A stretch of DNA of 47,687 nucleotides. Origin: Paracraurococcus ruber (GTDB lineage Bacteria; Pseudomonadota; Alphaproteobacteria; Acetobacterales; Acetobacteraceae). The notes under the pieces are model-generated. The model had not been told where the DNA came from and searched no databases. It saw only the letters and a list, made by a program, of their open reading frames with translations. Within the stretch, counting starts at the first letter, position 1, and the number at the start of each line of letters is the position of its first letter. The translations under genes and the position numbers were made by a program. Positions 16,636 to 26,521 of this stretch are shown piece by piece. The DNA lies in assembly GCF_004353985.1 (NCBI RefSeq), contig NZ_SMOA01000019.1:1-47687 (forward strand), given 5' to 3'.

Positions 16636-17706
16636 ATGCAGGCGGTGCTGACCGTCGATCTGAGCGCCGTGGCGGCGAATTGGCGGCTGCTGCGGGACCG
16701 CGCGGCGCCCGGGGCCTGTGCCGGCGTGGTCAAGGCGGATGGCTATGGCCTGGGCGCGGCGTCGGTCGGGCGGGCGCTGCTGGCGGCGGGATGCCGGCAT
16801 TTCTTCGTGGCGCATCTGGCGGAAGGGCTGGCGCTGCGCGCCGCGCTCGGCCCCGGGCCCATGGTGGCGGTGCTGAACGGCTTCGCGCCGGGTGAGGCTG
16901 GCGAGGCCGGCCTGCTGCCGGTGCTGAACGGCCCAGGCGACGTCGCCGCCTGGGCCGCCGCCGCGCGCCGGGCCGGGCGCCGCCTGCCGGCGCTGCTGCA
17001 TCTCGATACCGGCATGGCGCGGCTGGGCCTGGCCCCGGCGGAGGCGGAGGCGCTGGCCGCCGACCCGGCGGCACTGGAGGGGCTGGACCTGCGCTGGGTG
17101 ATGACCCACCTGGCCTGCGCCGACGACCCGGCGCATGCGCTGAACGCCGCTCAGGCCGGGCGCTTCGCCGCGCTGCGGGCGCGGCTGCCGGCGGCCCCGA
17201 CCAGCCTGGCGAATTCCTCCGGCCTGTTCCTCGGGCCCGGTTTCGCGTCCGACCTCGCCCGGCCCGGCTGCGCGCTCTATGGCATAAACCCGACACCCGG
17301 CCAGCCGAACCCGATGCGCCAGGCGGTCCGGCTGGACGCGCCGGTGCTGCAGGTACGGGAGATCCCGGCCGGCACCCCGGTGGGCTATGGCGCCGGCTGG
17401 GCGGCGCCGCGCACGTCCCGGATAGCCACCGTTGCCGCCGGGTATGCCGATGGCTACCTTCGGAGCCTCTCCGGGCGGGCCATCGGCGTCATCGCCGGCC
17501 GGCCCGTGCCCCTCGTCGGCCGGGTATCCATGGATCTCATCACCTTCGATGTCACCGACCTGCCCATGGTCGCGCCCGGCGACCGGGTGCAGCTCATCGG
17601 CCCGGGGAACACCCCGGACGAGGTGGCGGAGCGCGCCGGCACCATCGGATACGAGGTGCTGACCGGCCTCGGCGCCCGCTATGCGCGCGAGTACGTCCCC
17701 GCCTGA
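16636..17706 (+). CDS. alr: Alanine racemase
   Basis: 356 residues. PLP lysine Lys33 in VVKADGYG, the HLDTGMARLGL strand, NSSG, ARPGCALYGINP, and second catalytic base Tyr251 in VGYGAGW. It interconverts L- and D-alanine for peptidoglycan. The ATG at 16636 was chosen because the barrel begins at once (TVDLSAVAANW). The TGA overlaps the mlaE ATG (TGATG). The alr-mlaE-mlaF order, often followed by radA, is a recurrent alphaproteobacterial arrangement as I know it; here radA is not next. Confidence 0.95.
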   Translation: MQAVLTVDLSAVAANWRLLRDRAAPGACAGVVKADGYGLGAASVGRALLAAGCRHFFVAHLAEGLALRAALGPGPMVAVLNGFAPGEAGEAGLLPVLNGPGDVAAWAAAARRAGRRLPALLHLDTGMARLGLAPAEAEALAADPAALEGLDLRWVMTHLACADDPAHALNAAQAGRFAALRARLPAAPTSLANSSGLFLGPGFASDLARPGCALYGINPTPGQPNPMRQAVRLDAPVLQVREIPAGTPVGYGAGWAAPRTSRIATVAAGYADGYLRSLSGRAIGVIAGRPVPLVGRVSMDLITFDVTDLPMVAPGDRVQLIGPGNTPDEVAERAGTIGYEVLTGLGARYAREYVPA

Positions 17707-18494
17707 TGGCCGCCCTCATCCTCGACCCGCTGGCCGCGCTCGGCCGCGCGACGCTGGCCGCCTGCCGCACCATCGGCGATGTCACGCTGTTCGCGCTGGA
17801 GGCGGTGAGCCACCTGGTGCGGCCGCCCTTCTACGGCCGGCTGTTCTGGCGCGCCTTCGTCGAGATCGCCTGGTTCTCGCTGCCCGTCGTGGCGCTGACC
17901 GCGGTCTTCACCGGCATGGTGCTGGCGCTGCAGAGCTATACCGGCTTCGCCCGCTTCAACGCGCAGAGCACCATCGCCAGCGTCGTCGTCATCTCGCTGA
18001 CGCGCGAACTCGGGCCGGTGCTGGCGGCGCTGATGGTCGCGGGGCGCATCGGCGCCAGCTTCGCGGCCGAGATCGGCACCATGCGCGTGACCGACCAGAT
18101 CGACGCGCTGACCACGCTGTCCACCAACCCGATGAAGTACCTGGTGGCACCAAGGCTGCTGGCCGCCGTCATCGCCCTACCGCTGCTGGTCCTGGTGGCC
18201 GATGTGCTGGGGGTAATGGGCGGCTGGCTGATCGGCACCTACAAGCTCGGCTTCGTGTCGGCGGCCTACCTGAAATCCACCTTCGACTACCTGGAGGCGG
18301 ATGACGTCATCTCCGGCCTGGTGAAGGCCGCGGTCTTCGGCTTCGTCATCGCGCTGATGGGCACCTGGTGCGGCTACCGCTCCAAGGGCGGGGCGCAGGG
18401 CGTGGGCGGGGCGACCACCACGGCGGTGGTGACGTCCTCCATCCTCATCCTGGCGCTGGACTACGTGCTGACCGAGGCCTTCTTCGCGCAATGA
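17706..18494 (+). CDS. mlaE: MlaE-family ABC permease (phospholipid transport)
   Basis: 262 residues with about five membrane segments and the MlaE signature: VFTGMVLALQSYTGF, LTRELGPVLAALMVAGRIGASFAAEIGTMRVTDQIDAL and NPMKYLVAPRL. It is the inner-membrane permease of the system that moves phospholipids between inner and outer membranes. It overlaps alr at its start and mlaF at its end (ATGA), so the three are translationally coupled. The MCE-domain MlaD and the other Mla parts are not in the window. Confidence 0.93.
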   Translation: MAALILDPLAALGRATLAACRTIGDVTLFALEAVSHLVRPPFYGRLFWRAFVEIAWFSLPVVALTAVFTGMVLALQSYTGFARFNAQSTIASVVVISLTRELGPVLAALMVAGRIGASFAAEIGTMRVTDQIDALTTLSTNPMKYLVAPRLLAAVIALPLLVLVADVLGVMGGWLIGTYKLGFVSAAYLKSTFDYLEADDVISGLVKAAVFGFVIALMGTWCGYRSKGGAQGVGGATTTAVVTSSILILALDYVLTEAFFAQ

Positions 18495-19306
18495 GCGACA
18501 TGCTGCAGCAGGCACCGCGCGCCGCCGGGACAGCATCGGCGGTGCCGAAGATCCGCCTGCGCGGGCTGCGCAAGGCGTTCGGCGCGAAGCAGGTGCTGGA
18601 CGGCGTGGATGCCGATGTCGCGGCCGGCCATTCGCTGGTGATCCTGGGCGGGTCGGGCAGCGGCAAGTCGGTGACCATCAAGTGCATCCTCGGCCTGGTG
18701 CAGCCGGACGAGGGCAGCATCGAGGTGGATGGCCGCGACGTGCTGGCGATGAGCCGGCGGGAGCGGGAGGCGCTGGGCGACCGCATCGGCATGCTGTTCC
18801 AGAACGGCGCGCTGTTCGACAGCCTGCCGGTCTGGGAGAATGTCTGCTTCAAGCTGCTGGCGCAGAAGCGCATCACCCGGGCGAAGGCGCGCGACAAGGC
18901 GGCGGAGGTGCTGGCGCAGGTCGGGCTGGCCGGGTCGGTCGGCGATCTCTCGCCGGCGGAATTGTCGGGCGGCATGCAGAAGCGGGTGGCGCTGGCCCGG
19001 GCCATCGCGGCGCAGCCCGACATCATCTTCTTCGACGAGCCGACCACCGGCCTCGACCCCATCATGGGCGCGGTGATCGACGGGCTGATCGTGGACTGCG
19101 TGAAGCGGCTGGGCGCCACGGCGGTGTCCATCACGCATGACATGGCGAGCGCCCGGCGCATCGGCGACACGGCGGCGATGCTGCACAAGGGCCGCATCGT
19201 CTGGACCGGGCCGGCGGGCGCGCTGGGCCATACCGGGAATGCGCTGGTGGACCAGTTCGCCAATGGCGAGCGCGAGGGGCCGATCCAGATGGAGCTGCGG
19301 CGGTAG
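18491..19306 (+). CDS. mlaF: MlaF-family ABC ATPase
   Basis: 271 residues. Walker A GGSGSGKS (53-60), Q-loop around FQNGALFDSLPVWENV, signature LSGGMQKR (158-165) and Walker B IIFFDEPTTGLDP (178-190). The NGALFDSL and GGMQKRV spellings are those of MlaF/Ttg2A rather than of other ABC proteins. It energises the MlaE permease. The ATG at 18491 sits inside the mlaE stop (ATGA). Confidence 0.94.
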   Translation: MSDMLQQAPRAAGTASAVPKIRLRGLRKAFGAKQVLDGVDADVAAGHSLVILGGSGSGKSVTIKCILGLVQPDEGSIEVDGRDVLAMSRREREALGDRIGMLFQNGALFDSLPVWENVCFKLLAQKRITRAKARDKAAEVLAQVGLAGSVGDLSPAELSGGMQKRVALARAIAAQPDIIFFDEPTTGLDPIMGAVIDGLIVDCVKRLGATAVSITHDMASARRIGDTAAMLHKGRIVWTGPAGALGHTGNALVDQFANGEREGPIQMELRR

Positions 19307-19537
19307 GCTTCGACCTGCCCGGGCATAGCGCGAAGGCGCCGTAGCGCCCCTTCGACACCGTTCCGCCGGCCTGGCCAGGGCTTGGGGTCGCCCGACGGTG
19401 TCGCGCCCCCCTGTTCGGGACGCGGCGCGCCGTTTGCGCGGTGGCCGGGACCGGGGCATCATCCCGAGGGGCGATGGCCCCCAACCGAACGCCCGTCACC
19501 ACGGCCCGACCCCACGCTGCAAGGAGACCGCAGTGCG
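19307..19537 (+). other. Intergenic with two inverted repeats
   Basis: 231 nt. A bulged hairpin, CGAAGGCGC (19331-19339) with GCGCCCCTTCG (19344-19354), could end the alr-mla transcript. It has a two-base bulge and no T-run. A second inverted repeat has arms CGACACCGT (19353-19361) and ACGGTGTCG (19395-19403) around 33 nt. The downstream gene's ribosome-binding site AAGGAG is at 19521-19526. Confidence 0.4.
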
Positions 19538-20419
19538 ATGAGCGCCGGCCTGACCCTGGACCACCCCTCCGCCGTCGAGGTCCACACGCTGCCGGCCAGC
19601 TTCGGCGCCGAGTTGCGCGGCCTGCGCATCGCCGGCGACGTGCCCGAGGCCGATTTCCAGGCTTTCCTCGGCGCGCTGCACAGGCGCCACGTCCTGCTGG
19701 TGCGGGACGTGCCCAACGACCCCGGCGCGCAGGTCGCCTTCAGCCGCCGCATGGGGCCGCTGGAACTCCACTCCTCCACCGCCCACACCCATCCGGACCA
19801 CCCGGAGATCTTCTGCGTCGGCAATGCCGAAGGGCCGAACGGGCTGCGCGCGCATTTCGCCCGCGGCGTGGAGCAGTGGCACGCCGACAGCAGCTTCCGC
19901 GCCGTGCCCAGCATGGCGTCGCTGTTCTACGGCGCGATCTGCCCGCCCGAAGGCGGCGAGACCTGGTTCATCGACGCCGTCGCCGCCTATGCCGACCTGC
20001 CGGCGGAAACCCGGGCGCGCATCGACGGCCTGCGCGCGGTGCACGACCTGGCGACGCTGGCCGAATGGAATGCGCAGCACACGCCCGGCCGCGGCCCGCT
20101 GCCGGAGGAGACGCGGCGCAAATTCCCGCCCATGCCGCAGCCGCTGGTGCGGGTGCATCCGGTCACCGGCGCCCGCTCCCTCTTCCTCTGCCCCGCCGTC
20201 ATCAGCCACATCGAAGGCATGCCGGTGGCGGAAGGCCGCGCCCTTGTCGACGCGCTGATGGCGCATGCATCGCAGGATCGCTACGTCTATCGCCACCGCT
20301 GGCGGGCAGGCGACCTGGTGGTCTGGGACAACCGCTGCACCCTGCACACCGCGACGCTGTTCGACCACACCCGCTACCAGCGGCTGATGTTCCGCACCAC
20401 GGTGGCCGGGGCGGCCTGA
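19538..20419 (+). CDS. TauD/TfdA-family 2-oxoglutarate-dependent dioxygenase
   Basis: 293 residues. Iron ligands His115 and Asp117 (QWHADSSF) and His270 (WDNRCTLHTA), plus the 2-oxoglutarate arginine in RLMFRTTV (Arg286). This is the TauD/TfdA pattern; family members cleave taurine, alkyl sulfates or 2,4-D, or hydroxylate carboxylic acids. There is no signal peptide. It stands alone with no transporter beside it, so the substrate is unknown. The ATG at 19538 is 11 nt from AAGGAG, slightly long. Confidence 0.9.
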   Translation: MSAGLTLDHPSAVEVHTLPASFGAELRGLRIAGDVPEADFQAFLGALHRRHVLLVRDVPNDPGAQVAFSRRMGPLELHSSTAHTHPDHPEIFCVGNAEGPNGLRAHFARGVEQWHADSSFRAVPSMASLFYGAICPPEGGETWFIDAVAAYADLPAETRARIDGLRAVHDLATLAEWNAQHTPGRGPLPEETRRKFPPMPQPLVRVHPVTGARSLFLCPAVISHIEGMPVAEGRALVDALMAHASQDRYVYRHRWRAGDLVVWDNRCTLHTATLFDHTRYQRLMFRTTVAGAA

Positions 20420-20587
20420 CAGCCACCGACCCGTGGCCGGGCCGGCCTTGACCGGCCGCCGCCGCCGGCCCGCATCGGCCTCGCCGTCACCCTCGGCGGC
20501 AGCCGGTCAGGCGGCGGGCCCGGGCCATGGCGGCGGCCGCCGCGGCGACCAGGGCCAGGCGCCATGTGCCATGGCGCCTGATGCGGC
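20420..20587. other. Convergent intergenic, 168 nt
   Basis: Between the dioxygenase and the Rieske ferredoxin, whose stops face each other. Contains GGCGCCATGTGCCATGGCGCC-like symmetry near 20560-20580 that could serve as a shared 3' hairpin. No coding region recognised. Confidence 0.35.
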
Positions 20588-20896
20588 TCAGGCCTCCACG
20601 AAGACGGCGCCGGCCTCGACCTTCACCTTGTAGGTGGCGACGGGCACCTCCGCCGGCTCGTTGAGCGCGGCGCCGGTGCGGATGTCGAAGCAGGCCTGGT
20701 GCAGCGGGCATTCCAGCTTGCCGTCCTCGCAATAGCCGTCCGACAGCAGCGCGTATTCATGCGTGCAGATGTCGTTGACCGCGAAGATGCCGTCCGCCAG
20801 CCGCACCACGGCGATGGACAGGTCGCCGATGCGCACGGCCAGCGGCATGTTCTCGGCCAGGTCGTCCTCATTGGCGACGCGGTGCCAGGCTGCCAT
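20588..20896 (-). CDS. Rieske-type [2Fe-2S] ferredoxin
   Basis: 102 residues. Cluster ligands Cys44 and His46 (CTHEYA) and Cys63 and His66 (CPLHQACFD), the standard CxH...CxxH pair, in a small soluble Rieske domain of the NirD/BphF type. It carries electrons to an oxygenase. The nearby TauD and isopenicillin-N-synthase-like enzymes do not need one, and no Rieske oxygenase alpha subunit is in the window, so its partner is elsewhere. GGGGGAA precedes the ATG. Confidence 0.93.
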   Translation of the reverse strand: MAAWHRVANEDDLAENMPLAVRIGDLSIAVVRLADGIFAVNDICTHEYALLSDGYCEDGKLECPLHQACFDIRTGAALNEPAEVPVATYKVKVEAGAVFVEA

Positions 20897-20971
20897 GGAT
20901 GTTCCCCCTTGCGGACCGCGCGGAATTACCGCGCCGCCGCGCGGCTGTCGAACCCGCCATGCCGTCCGGCA

Positions 20972-21841
20972 TCAGGCGGCCGCGGCCGCGGCCGTGGCCT
21001 GCTGCCCGTCCGTCCAGGCCGAGAGCGCGACGAACTCCACCGGGTCATGCGTGCAGAACACCATCACCGGTGCATCCGGCGCGCGGGCCTGCATCCGCAC
21101 CCGCCGCTGCTGCGCCCGCACCAGCGGCCCGCTCCAGGCCATCGCGGCTTCATAGGCGGCGCTGCCCGGCGGGCAGTGCGGCGGCTCGGCATGGATTTCG
21201 GCGCGGTTGAAATAGGTGTCGCCGGCATGCAGCAGCCAGCCCCGCGGCGTCTCGACCGCCACGCCGGCATGCCCGGCGGAATGGCCGGGCAGCGGCACCA
21301 GGGCGAAGCCCTGCGGCAGGCCGTCGAGCTGCCGCACGGCGCCGAGGCCGTACCAGTCCCCGAGATCCCCTTCCCCGTAGGTGCGCCAGCGCTGCGTGTC
21401 GCCCCATTGCACCGGGCGGTAGCGGGCGCGGCCCAGGACGCCTTCCCGCGCCCGGGCGACCTGCGCTTCCGCCTGCATCAGGTGCACGGTGGCCTGCGGG
21501 AAATCCACCAGCCCGCCGGCATGGTCGAAATCCAGATGCGTCATGACGATGTGCCGCACGTCCCGCGGATGCAGGCCCAGCCGCGTCAGGTGCCGCAGCA
21601 TGCTGCGCTCCGGGTCGTAGCGGAAGCGCAGCAGCGCGCTGTTCAGCCATGGCAAGCGCCCGGTCGGCCGCAGCATGTCCCGCATGCCGAGCCCGGTATC
21701 GACCAGCACCACGCCATGCCGTGCCGTCTCCACCGCCAGGCAATGGCAGGTGAGGCGGCCGATGGTGCCCGGGCTGACGCCATCCATCAGCGCGCCGCCC
21801 AGCGGCCGCGCCGGCCCGCAATCGAGGTGGTGGATGCGCAT
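20972..21841 (-). CDS. Metallo-beta-lactamase-fold hydrolase
   Basis: 289 residues. First metal motif THLDFDHAGG (His102, Asp104, Asp106, His107), then His187 (GHSAGH), Asp208 (HAGDTYF) and His265 (CTHDPVEF). The family motif is usually HxHxDH; here the second His is Asp, a variant shared by many members of unknown substrate. The layout is like AHL lactonases, but that activity is not shown. GGAGGG lies 7 nt upstream of the ATG. The last residues are a polyalanine tail. Confidence 0.85.
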   Translation of the reverse strand: MRIHHLDCGPARPLGGALMDGVSPGTIGRLTCHCLAVETARHGVVLVDTGLGMRDMLRPTGRLPWLNSALLRFRYDPERSMLRHLTRLGLHPRDVRHIVMTHLDFDHAGGLVDFPQATVHLMQAEAQVARAREGVLGRARYRPVQWGDTQRWRTYGEGDLGDWYGLGAVRQLDGLPQGFALVPLPGHSAGHAGVAVETPRGWLLHAGDTYFNRAEIHAEPPHCPPGSAAYEAAMAWSGPLVRAQQRRVRMQARAPDAPVMVFCTHDPVEFVALSAWTDGQQATAAAAAA

Positions 21842-21954
21842 GCGGCGTCCCTCCGTCGCGTCGCGGGGCAACGGGGCGGGTGGCCACGCGGTTGCAGGCG
21901 GGGGCGCCGGGGCGGATCGGGGCGCGGCGGGAAGGCTGCTTGGCCAGCCGCCGC

Positions 21955-22914
21955 CTAGGCGGGGGCGAGGACCCAGTCGCGGAACAGCGCCAGGTCGATG
22001 TTGCCGCCGCAGAGCACGACCCCGACGCGGCGGCCCCGCATGCGCTCGCGCTCCTGCAGCAGCGCCGCCAGCGGTGCCGCGCCGGCGCCCTCCGCCAGGT
22101 TGTGCGTGTCCTGCCAATAGGCGCGAATCGCCGCCGCCACCTCCGCATCCGTCACGGTGACGATGCGCGCGGCACCGCGCCGGATGATCTCCAGCGCCGC
22201 CGCATCCGGCACCCGCACCGCCATGCCGTCCGCCCGCGTCGCCGCGCTGTCCACCGTGACGACGCGCCCGGCGGCGAAGGACAGCGCATAGGCCGGGGCC
22301 TCGGTGCTCTGCACGCCGATGATCTCGGTCGGCAGGCGCAGCAGGTCGCGCGCCAGGATGCAGCCGCAGATGCCCGACCCGAGCCCGATCGGGACATAGA
22401 GCGCATCCAGCGGCGGCGCGGCGCGGAACAATTCGAGCGCGTAGGTGGCGACGCCCAGCACCAGGTCCGGCGCGAAGGAGGGCGCGAATTCCAGCCCCTG
22501 CTCCGCCGCCAGGGCCGCCGCATGCGCGCGCGCCGCGTCGAAATCCTCGCCATGCTCCAGCAGCGTCGCGCCCAGCGCCCGCATCGCGGCGTTCTTCTCC
22601 GTGCTGTTGCCGCGCGGGACGACGATGGTGACGGGCACGCCATGCCGCGCGCCGGCATAGGCCAGGCTCTGGCCATGGTTGCCGCGCGTCGCGCTGGCCA
22701 CGCCGCGCACCTGCGGCCGTTCCCGCTTCAGGCGTTCCATGTAGGTGAGGCCGCCGCGCACCTTGAAGGCGCCGGTGGGCGTGTGGTTCTCGTGCTTCAC
22801 CCAGACCTCGGCGCCGCTGCGGGCGGCCAGCAGCGGCCAGGCGAATTGCGGTGTCGGCGGGAAGGCGCGGTGCACCAGGGCGGCAGCGGCTTCGAGCGCG
22901 GGCAGGTCGAACAA
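21955..22914 (-). CDS. Threonine-dehydratase-like PLP enzyme
   Basis: 319 residues of the type II PLP fold. Lys51 in GAFKVRGG binds PLP, SATRGNHGQSLA is the substrate loop, and GLGSGICG (177-184) is the phosphate-binding loop in place of the usual tetraglycine. It probably deaminates a beta-hydroxy amino acid such as threonine or serine, or a hydroxyaspartate. It has no C-terminal ACT domain, so it is the unregulated catabolic form. The start is TTG at 22914 with a perfect GGAGG 5 nt upstream; no ATG is available before the conserved fold. Confidence 0.86.
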   Translation of the reverse strand: MFDLPALEAAAALVHRAFPPTPQFAWPLLAARSGAEVWVKHENHTPTGAFKVRGGLTYMERLKRERPQVRGVASATRGNHGQSLAYAGARHGVPVTIVVPRGNSTEKNAAMRALGATLLEHGEDFDAARAHAAALAAEQGLEFAPSFAPDLVLGVATYALELFRAAPPLDALYVPIGLGSGICGCILARDLLRLPTEIIGVQSTEAPAYALSFAAGRVVTVDSAATRADGMAVRVPDAAALEIIRRGAARIVTVTDAEVAAAIRAYWQDTHNLAEGAGAAPLAALLQERERMRGRRVGVVLCGGNIDLALFRDWVLAPA

Positions 22915-22953
22915 GCGGGCCTCCGGAACGGCATCGGGCGGCGGGCGTTGGCC

Positions 22954-23057
22954 AGGGCGGACCGCGGGAGGGGCGTGGCTGCCCGGGCGCGTGGATCCGT
23001 TCTGCCTACAACGCCAGGAACGGCCTGCGTACCCGTCGGAACGCGCCGGCCGCTCCG
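22954..23057 (+). repeat. Two-hairpin intergenic repeat, copy B (diverged)
   Basis: Aligns with copy A at 14185-14290. Over the first hairpin (52 nt here) I count seven substitutions, all transitions, and one inserted G. The outer stem AGGGCGGAC/ATCCGTTCT keeps pairing through G-U wobbles. The second hairpin is weaker but in the same place and ends in CCGCTC as in A. It sits just upstream of the small gene starting at 23089. Confidence 0.6.
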
Positions 23058-23088
23058 GCCGATTCCAAGTCTAGCGGAAGGAGGCCCC

Positions 23089-23655
23089 ATGCCCATCACG
23101 GTGGACAGCAGCCAGTGGACCGGTGAGCAAGACGACGCATCCATGGCCGGTCCGGTCGTCTGGGGCGAGTTCGCGGAACGCGCGGCGCTGGACCGCGCGG
23201 CGGAACGCCTGCGGGCGGAGCCGTGGTTCCAGCAATCCCAGGCGGCCGCCGGGGCCGGCGACGAAGGCGCGGCCGACAACCGGCAGGTCATCATGCCGGA
23301 CGAGCATCCGGGCGAGGCGAGCCAGCGCAACCTCAGGACCAACTGGGTCGGCACCGCGACCGCCGGCACGTCGATGCTCGCGGCTGGCCTGGTGATCGCC
23401 ACTGGCGGCGCGGCGCTGCCGGCCGTGGCGGCGGCGGCGGCGGCCGGCGGCGCGACCCTGGCGGCGGGCGAGGCTGTGGGGATGGCGGCCGACCCGCATA
23501 ACGAGGCCAGGAAGGCGGATGCGGAGGATGCGAGGACGGCGGGGCCGGCGCTGGGCATCGCCGCGGCGGCGCCGGAGATGCGGCAGCGGGCCGAGGCCTT
23601 CCTGCGGGAGGCCGGTGCGAGCCGGGTCTGGGTGCAGGACCCGGTGGCGGGCTGA
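23089..23655 (+). CDS. Hypothetical small stress-like protein with a glycine-zipper hydrophobic stretch
   Basis: 188 residues, not matched to a named family. Residues ~22-45 (VVWGEFAERAALDRAAERLRAE) look like the first strand and helix of a YflT-type domain. A hydrophobic Gly/Ala stretch (about 101-135) has the spacing of a glycine zipper, and residues ~163-185 (MRQRAEAFLREAGASRVWVQ) look like the closing helix and strand. I infer a membrane-interacting stress protein. An excellent GGAAGGAGG precedes the ATG by 4 nt. The core could also be a transmembrane hairpin. Confidence 0.7.
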   Translation: MPITVDSSQWTGEQDDASMAGPVVWGEFAERAALDRAAERLRAEPWFQQSQAAAGAGDEGAADNRQVIMPDEHPGEASQRNLRTNWVGTATAGTSMLAAGLVIATGGAALPAVAAAAAAGGATLAAGEAVGMAADPHNEARKADAEDARTAGPALGIAAAAPEMRQRAEAFLREAGASRVWVQDPVAG

Positions 23656-23691
23656 CCCGCCGCGGCGGGCCGGCCGGATCTGCGGAGCAAA

Positions 23692-23713
23692 GGGGCCCGG
23701 CTGGCCGGGCCCC
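23692..23713 (-). terminator. Terminator of the cold-shock gene
   Basis: Perfect arms GGGGCCCGGC (23692-23701) and GCCGGGCCCC (23704-23713). On the minus strand the stem is followed by TTTGC, so it fits an intrinsic terminator for the cold-shock gene and may also end the plus-strand gene that stops at 23655. Confidence 0.6.
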
Positions 23714-23734
23714 GCCGAGTTCAGGAGAGCGTGG

Positions 23735-23938
23735 TCAGAGCGGCTTGAGGTTGGCGGCGGCGGCCTTGCCGCGCTCCATGACGACGTCGTAGCTGACCTT
23801 CTGGTTCTCGTTCAGGCCCTGCAGGCCGGCCTTCTGCACGGCGGTGATGTGCACGAAGACATCCTTGCCGCCATCCTGCGGGACGATGAAGCCGAAGCCC
23901 TTGGTCGCGTTGAACCACTTCACGGTGCCGGTCGCCAT
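23735..23938 (-). CDS. Cold-shock domain protein (CspA family)
   Basis: 67 residues, full-length single cold-shock domain. RNP1 KGFGFI and RNP2 VFVHI are intact, with the opening [18 protein letters not shown]. It binds single-stranded RNA and DNA and melts RNA secondary structure. AGGAGG is 8 nt upstream of the ATG. It lies downstream of groEL in the same direction but is separated by a terminator and about 240 nt of leader, so it is probably transcribed on its own. Confidence 0.95.
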   Translation of the reverse strand: MATGTVKWFNATKGFGFIVPQDGGKDVFVHITAVQKAGLQGLNENQKVSYDVVMERGKAAAANLKPL

Positions 23939-24260
23939 GCGACGCACCCTCCTGTTGTCCTGTGGCGCGGACGCCGATCGCCCGCGCGGGAAACCCACCG
24001 GGCTGGATCGCTTGAGGGCGCCCGAGGGATCTCCCCGGGGAGGCACGGCAAGGCGGCCAAATCGGCTGGCTGATCCAGTCAGCGCAGATCGCCCACGCGA
24101 AGTCAACGATTGCATACACGCGATGCCGCGACAAGCGGCAGCGGCCGTCCCAAAAAGACGCCTTGTATTTTCCTAATGAAAAGGGCGGGGCCTTGCAGCC
24201 CCGCCCCCTTTCTTGACTTCCAACCCCGGAAGGGCCGGAAGTCGACACCGGTCGACTAGA
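23939..24260 (-). promoter_or_regulatory. Cold-shock gene leader and groEL 3' end
   Basis: 322 nt without a gene. The right part holds the groEL terminator. The rest is the promoter and leader of the cold-shock gene. A TTGACT hexamer on the minus strand at 24109-24104 could be a -35, but I see no good -10. Long structured leaders are usual for cold-shock genes. Confidence 0.4.
24183..24206 (-). terminator. Rho-independent terminator of groESL
   Basis: 9-bp stem GGGCGGGGC/GCCCCGCCC with a 6-nt loop, followed on the minus strand by TTTTCATT. It lies 54 nt after the groEL stop. The best intrinsic terminator in the window. Confidence 0.85.
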
Positions 24261-25922
<1,662 letters not shown>

Positions 25923-25932
25923 CTATCGCCCG

Positions 25933-25956
25933 GCGCCGGGGTTCAGGCCCCGGTGC
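25933..25956 (-). other. Hairpin between groES and groEL
   Basis: Arms GCGCCGGGG (25933-25941) and CCCCGGTGC (25948-25956), nine pairs with one G-U, loop of 6. A second small repeat, GATTGA/TCAATC, is at 25972-25986. It could be an RNA-processing or attenuation site setting the groES:groEL ratio. Confidence 0.45.
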
Positions 25957-26061
25957 GCGGCGGATCACCCTGATTGACGATCAATCGAAGGCTGGGCTTC
26001 GCCGCCGGTGCGGGCCGGGCCACCCCGGAAGCGGGGGGCGCGGCGGCCGGCGGCAGCGGCC

Positions 26062-26373
26062 TCAGGCGGCCTTCGCGACGGAAGGGGTGTCGAGGATCCC
26101 CATGATGTCGGACTCCTTCATGATCAGGAGCTCCTCACCATTGAGCTTCACCTCGGTGCCGGACCACTTGCCGAACAGGATGCGGTCGCCAGCCTTGACG
26201 TCCAGCGGGCGCAGCTCGCCCTTGTCGTTCAGCGTGCCGGAGCCGACGGCGATCACCTCACCCTCCTGCGGCTTCTCCTTGGCGGTGTCGGGGATGATGA
26301 TGCCACCCGCGGTCTTCTCTTCGGCCGTGACACGGCGAACGAGAACGCGGTCATGCAGGGGACGGAAGCTCAT
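26062..26373 (-). CDS. groES: Co-chaperonin GroES (Hsp10)
   Basis: 103 residues. Starts [15 protein letters not shown]; mobile loop [23 protein letters not shown]; ends in [19 protein letters not shown] with a short extra tail (DTPSVAKAA). It caps the GroEL cavity. The ATG at 26373 was chosen because it gives the family N-terminus; upstream in-frame ATGs would add non-conserved residues. First gene of the operon, preceded by a CIRCE operator. Confidence 0.97.
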   Translation of the reverse strand: MSFRPLHDRVLVRRVTAEEKTAGGIIIPDTAKEKPQEGEVIAVGSGTLNDKGELRPLDVKAGDRILFGKWSGTEVKLNGEELLIMKESDIMGILDTPSVAKAA

Positions 26374-26460
26374 ACGGTCCTCTCCTGATGCCATTGCCAT
26401 TTGGCCATTTGCGTTTCCTCGCACCGGCAGGTCCGGCCAGAGCCCGCTTGCGGCACTGCT

Positions 26461-26483
26461 GGCACTCCCCCCGGAGGAGTGCC
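26461..26483 (-). promoter_or_regulatory. CIRCE-like inverted repeat near the groES transcript start
   Basis: GGCACTCC (26461-26468) and GGAGTGCC (26476-26483) around 7 nt. The half-sites share the GCACTC core with the true CIRCE upstream, and a further GAGTGCC half-site starts at 26496. Could be a second HrcA contact or a leader hairpin. Confidence 0.5.
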
Positions 26484-26486
26484 AGA

Positions 26487-26515
26487 GACCTAGGCGAGTG
26501 CCAGGCCGGCGTCAA
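26487..26515 (-). promoter_or_regulatory. Putative groESL promoter
   Basis: Minus strand: TTGACG (26515-26510), 17 nt, TAGGTC (26492-26487). The preceding CTTGACG resembles the heat-shock sigma-32 -35 of alphaproteobacteria (CTTGA). The -10 is weak. Confidence 0.45.
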
Positions 26516-26521
26516 GACGTT

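Noticed and set aside
20972..21841. AHL lactonase (quorum quenching)
   Set aside because: The fold fits, but the HxHxDH motif is changed and there is no supporting context; the general call is safer.
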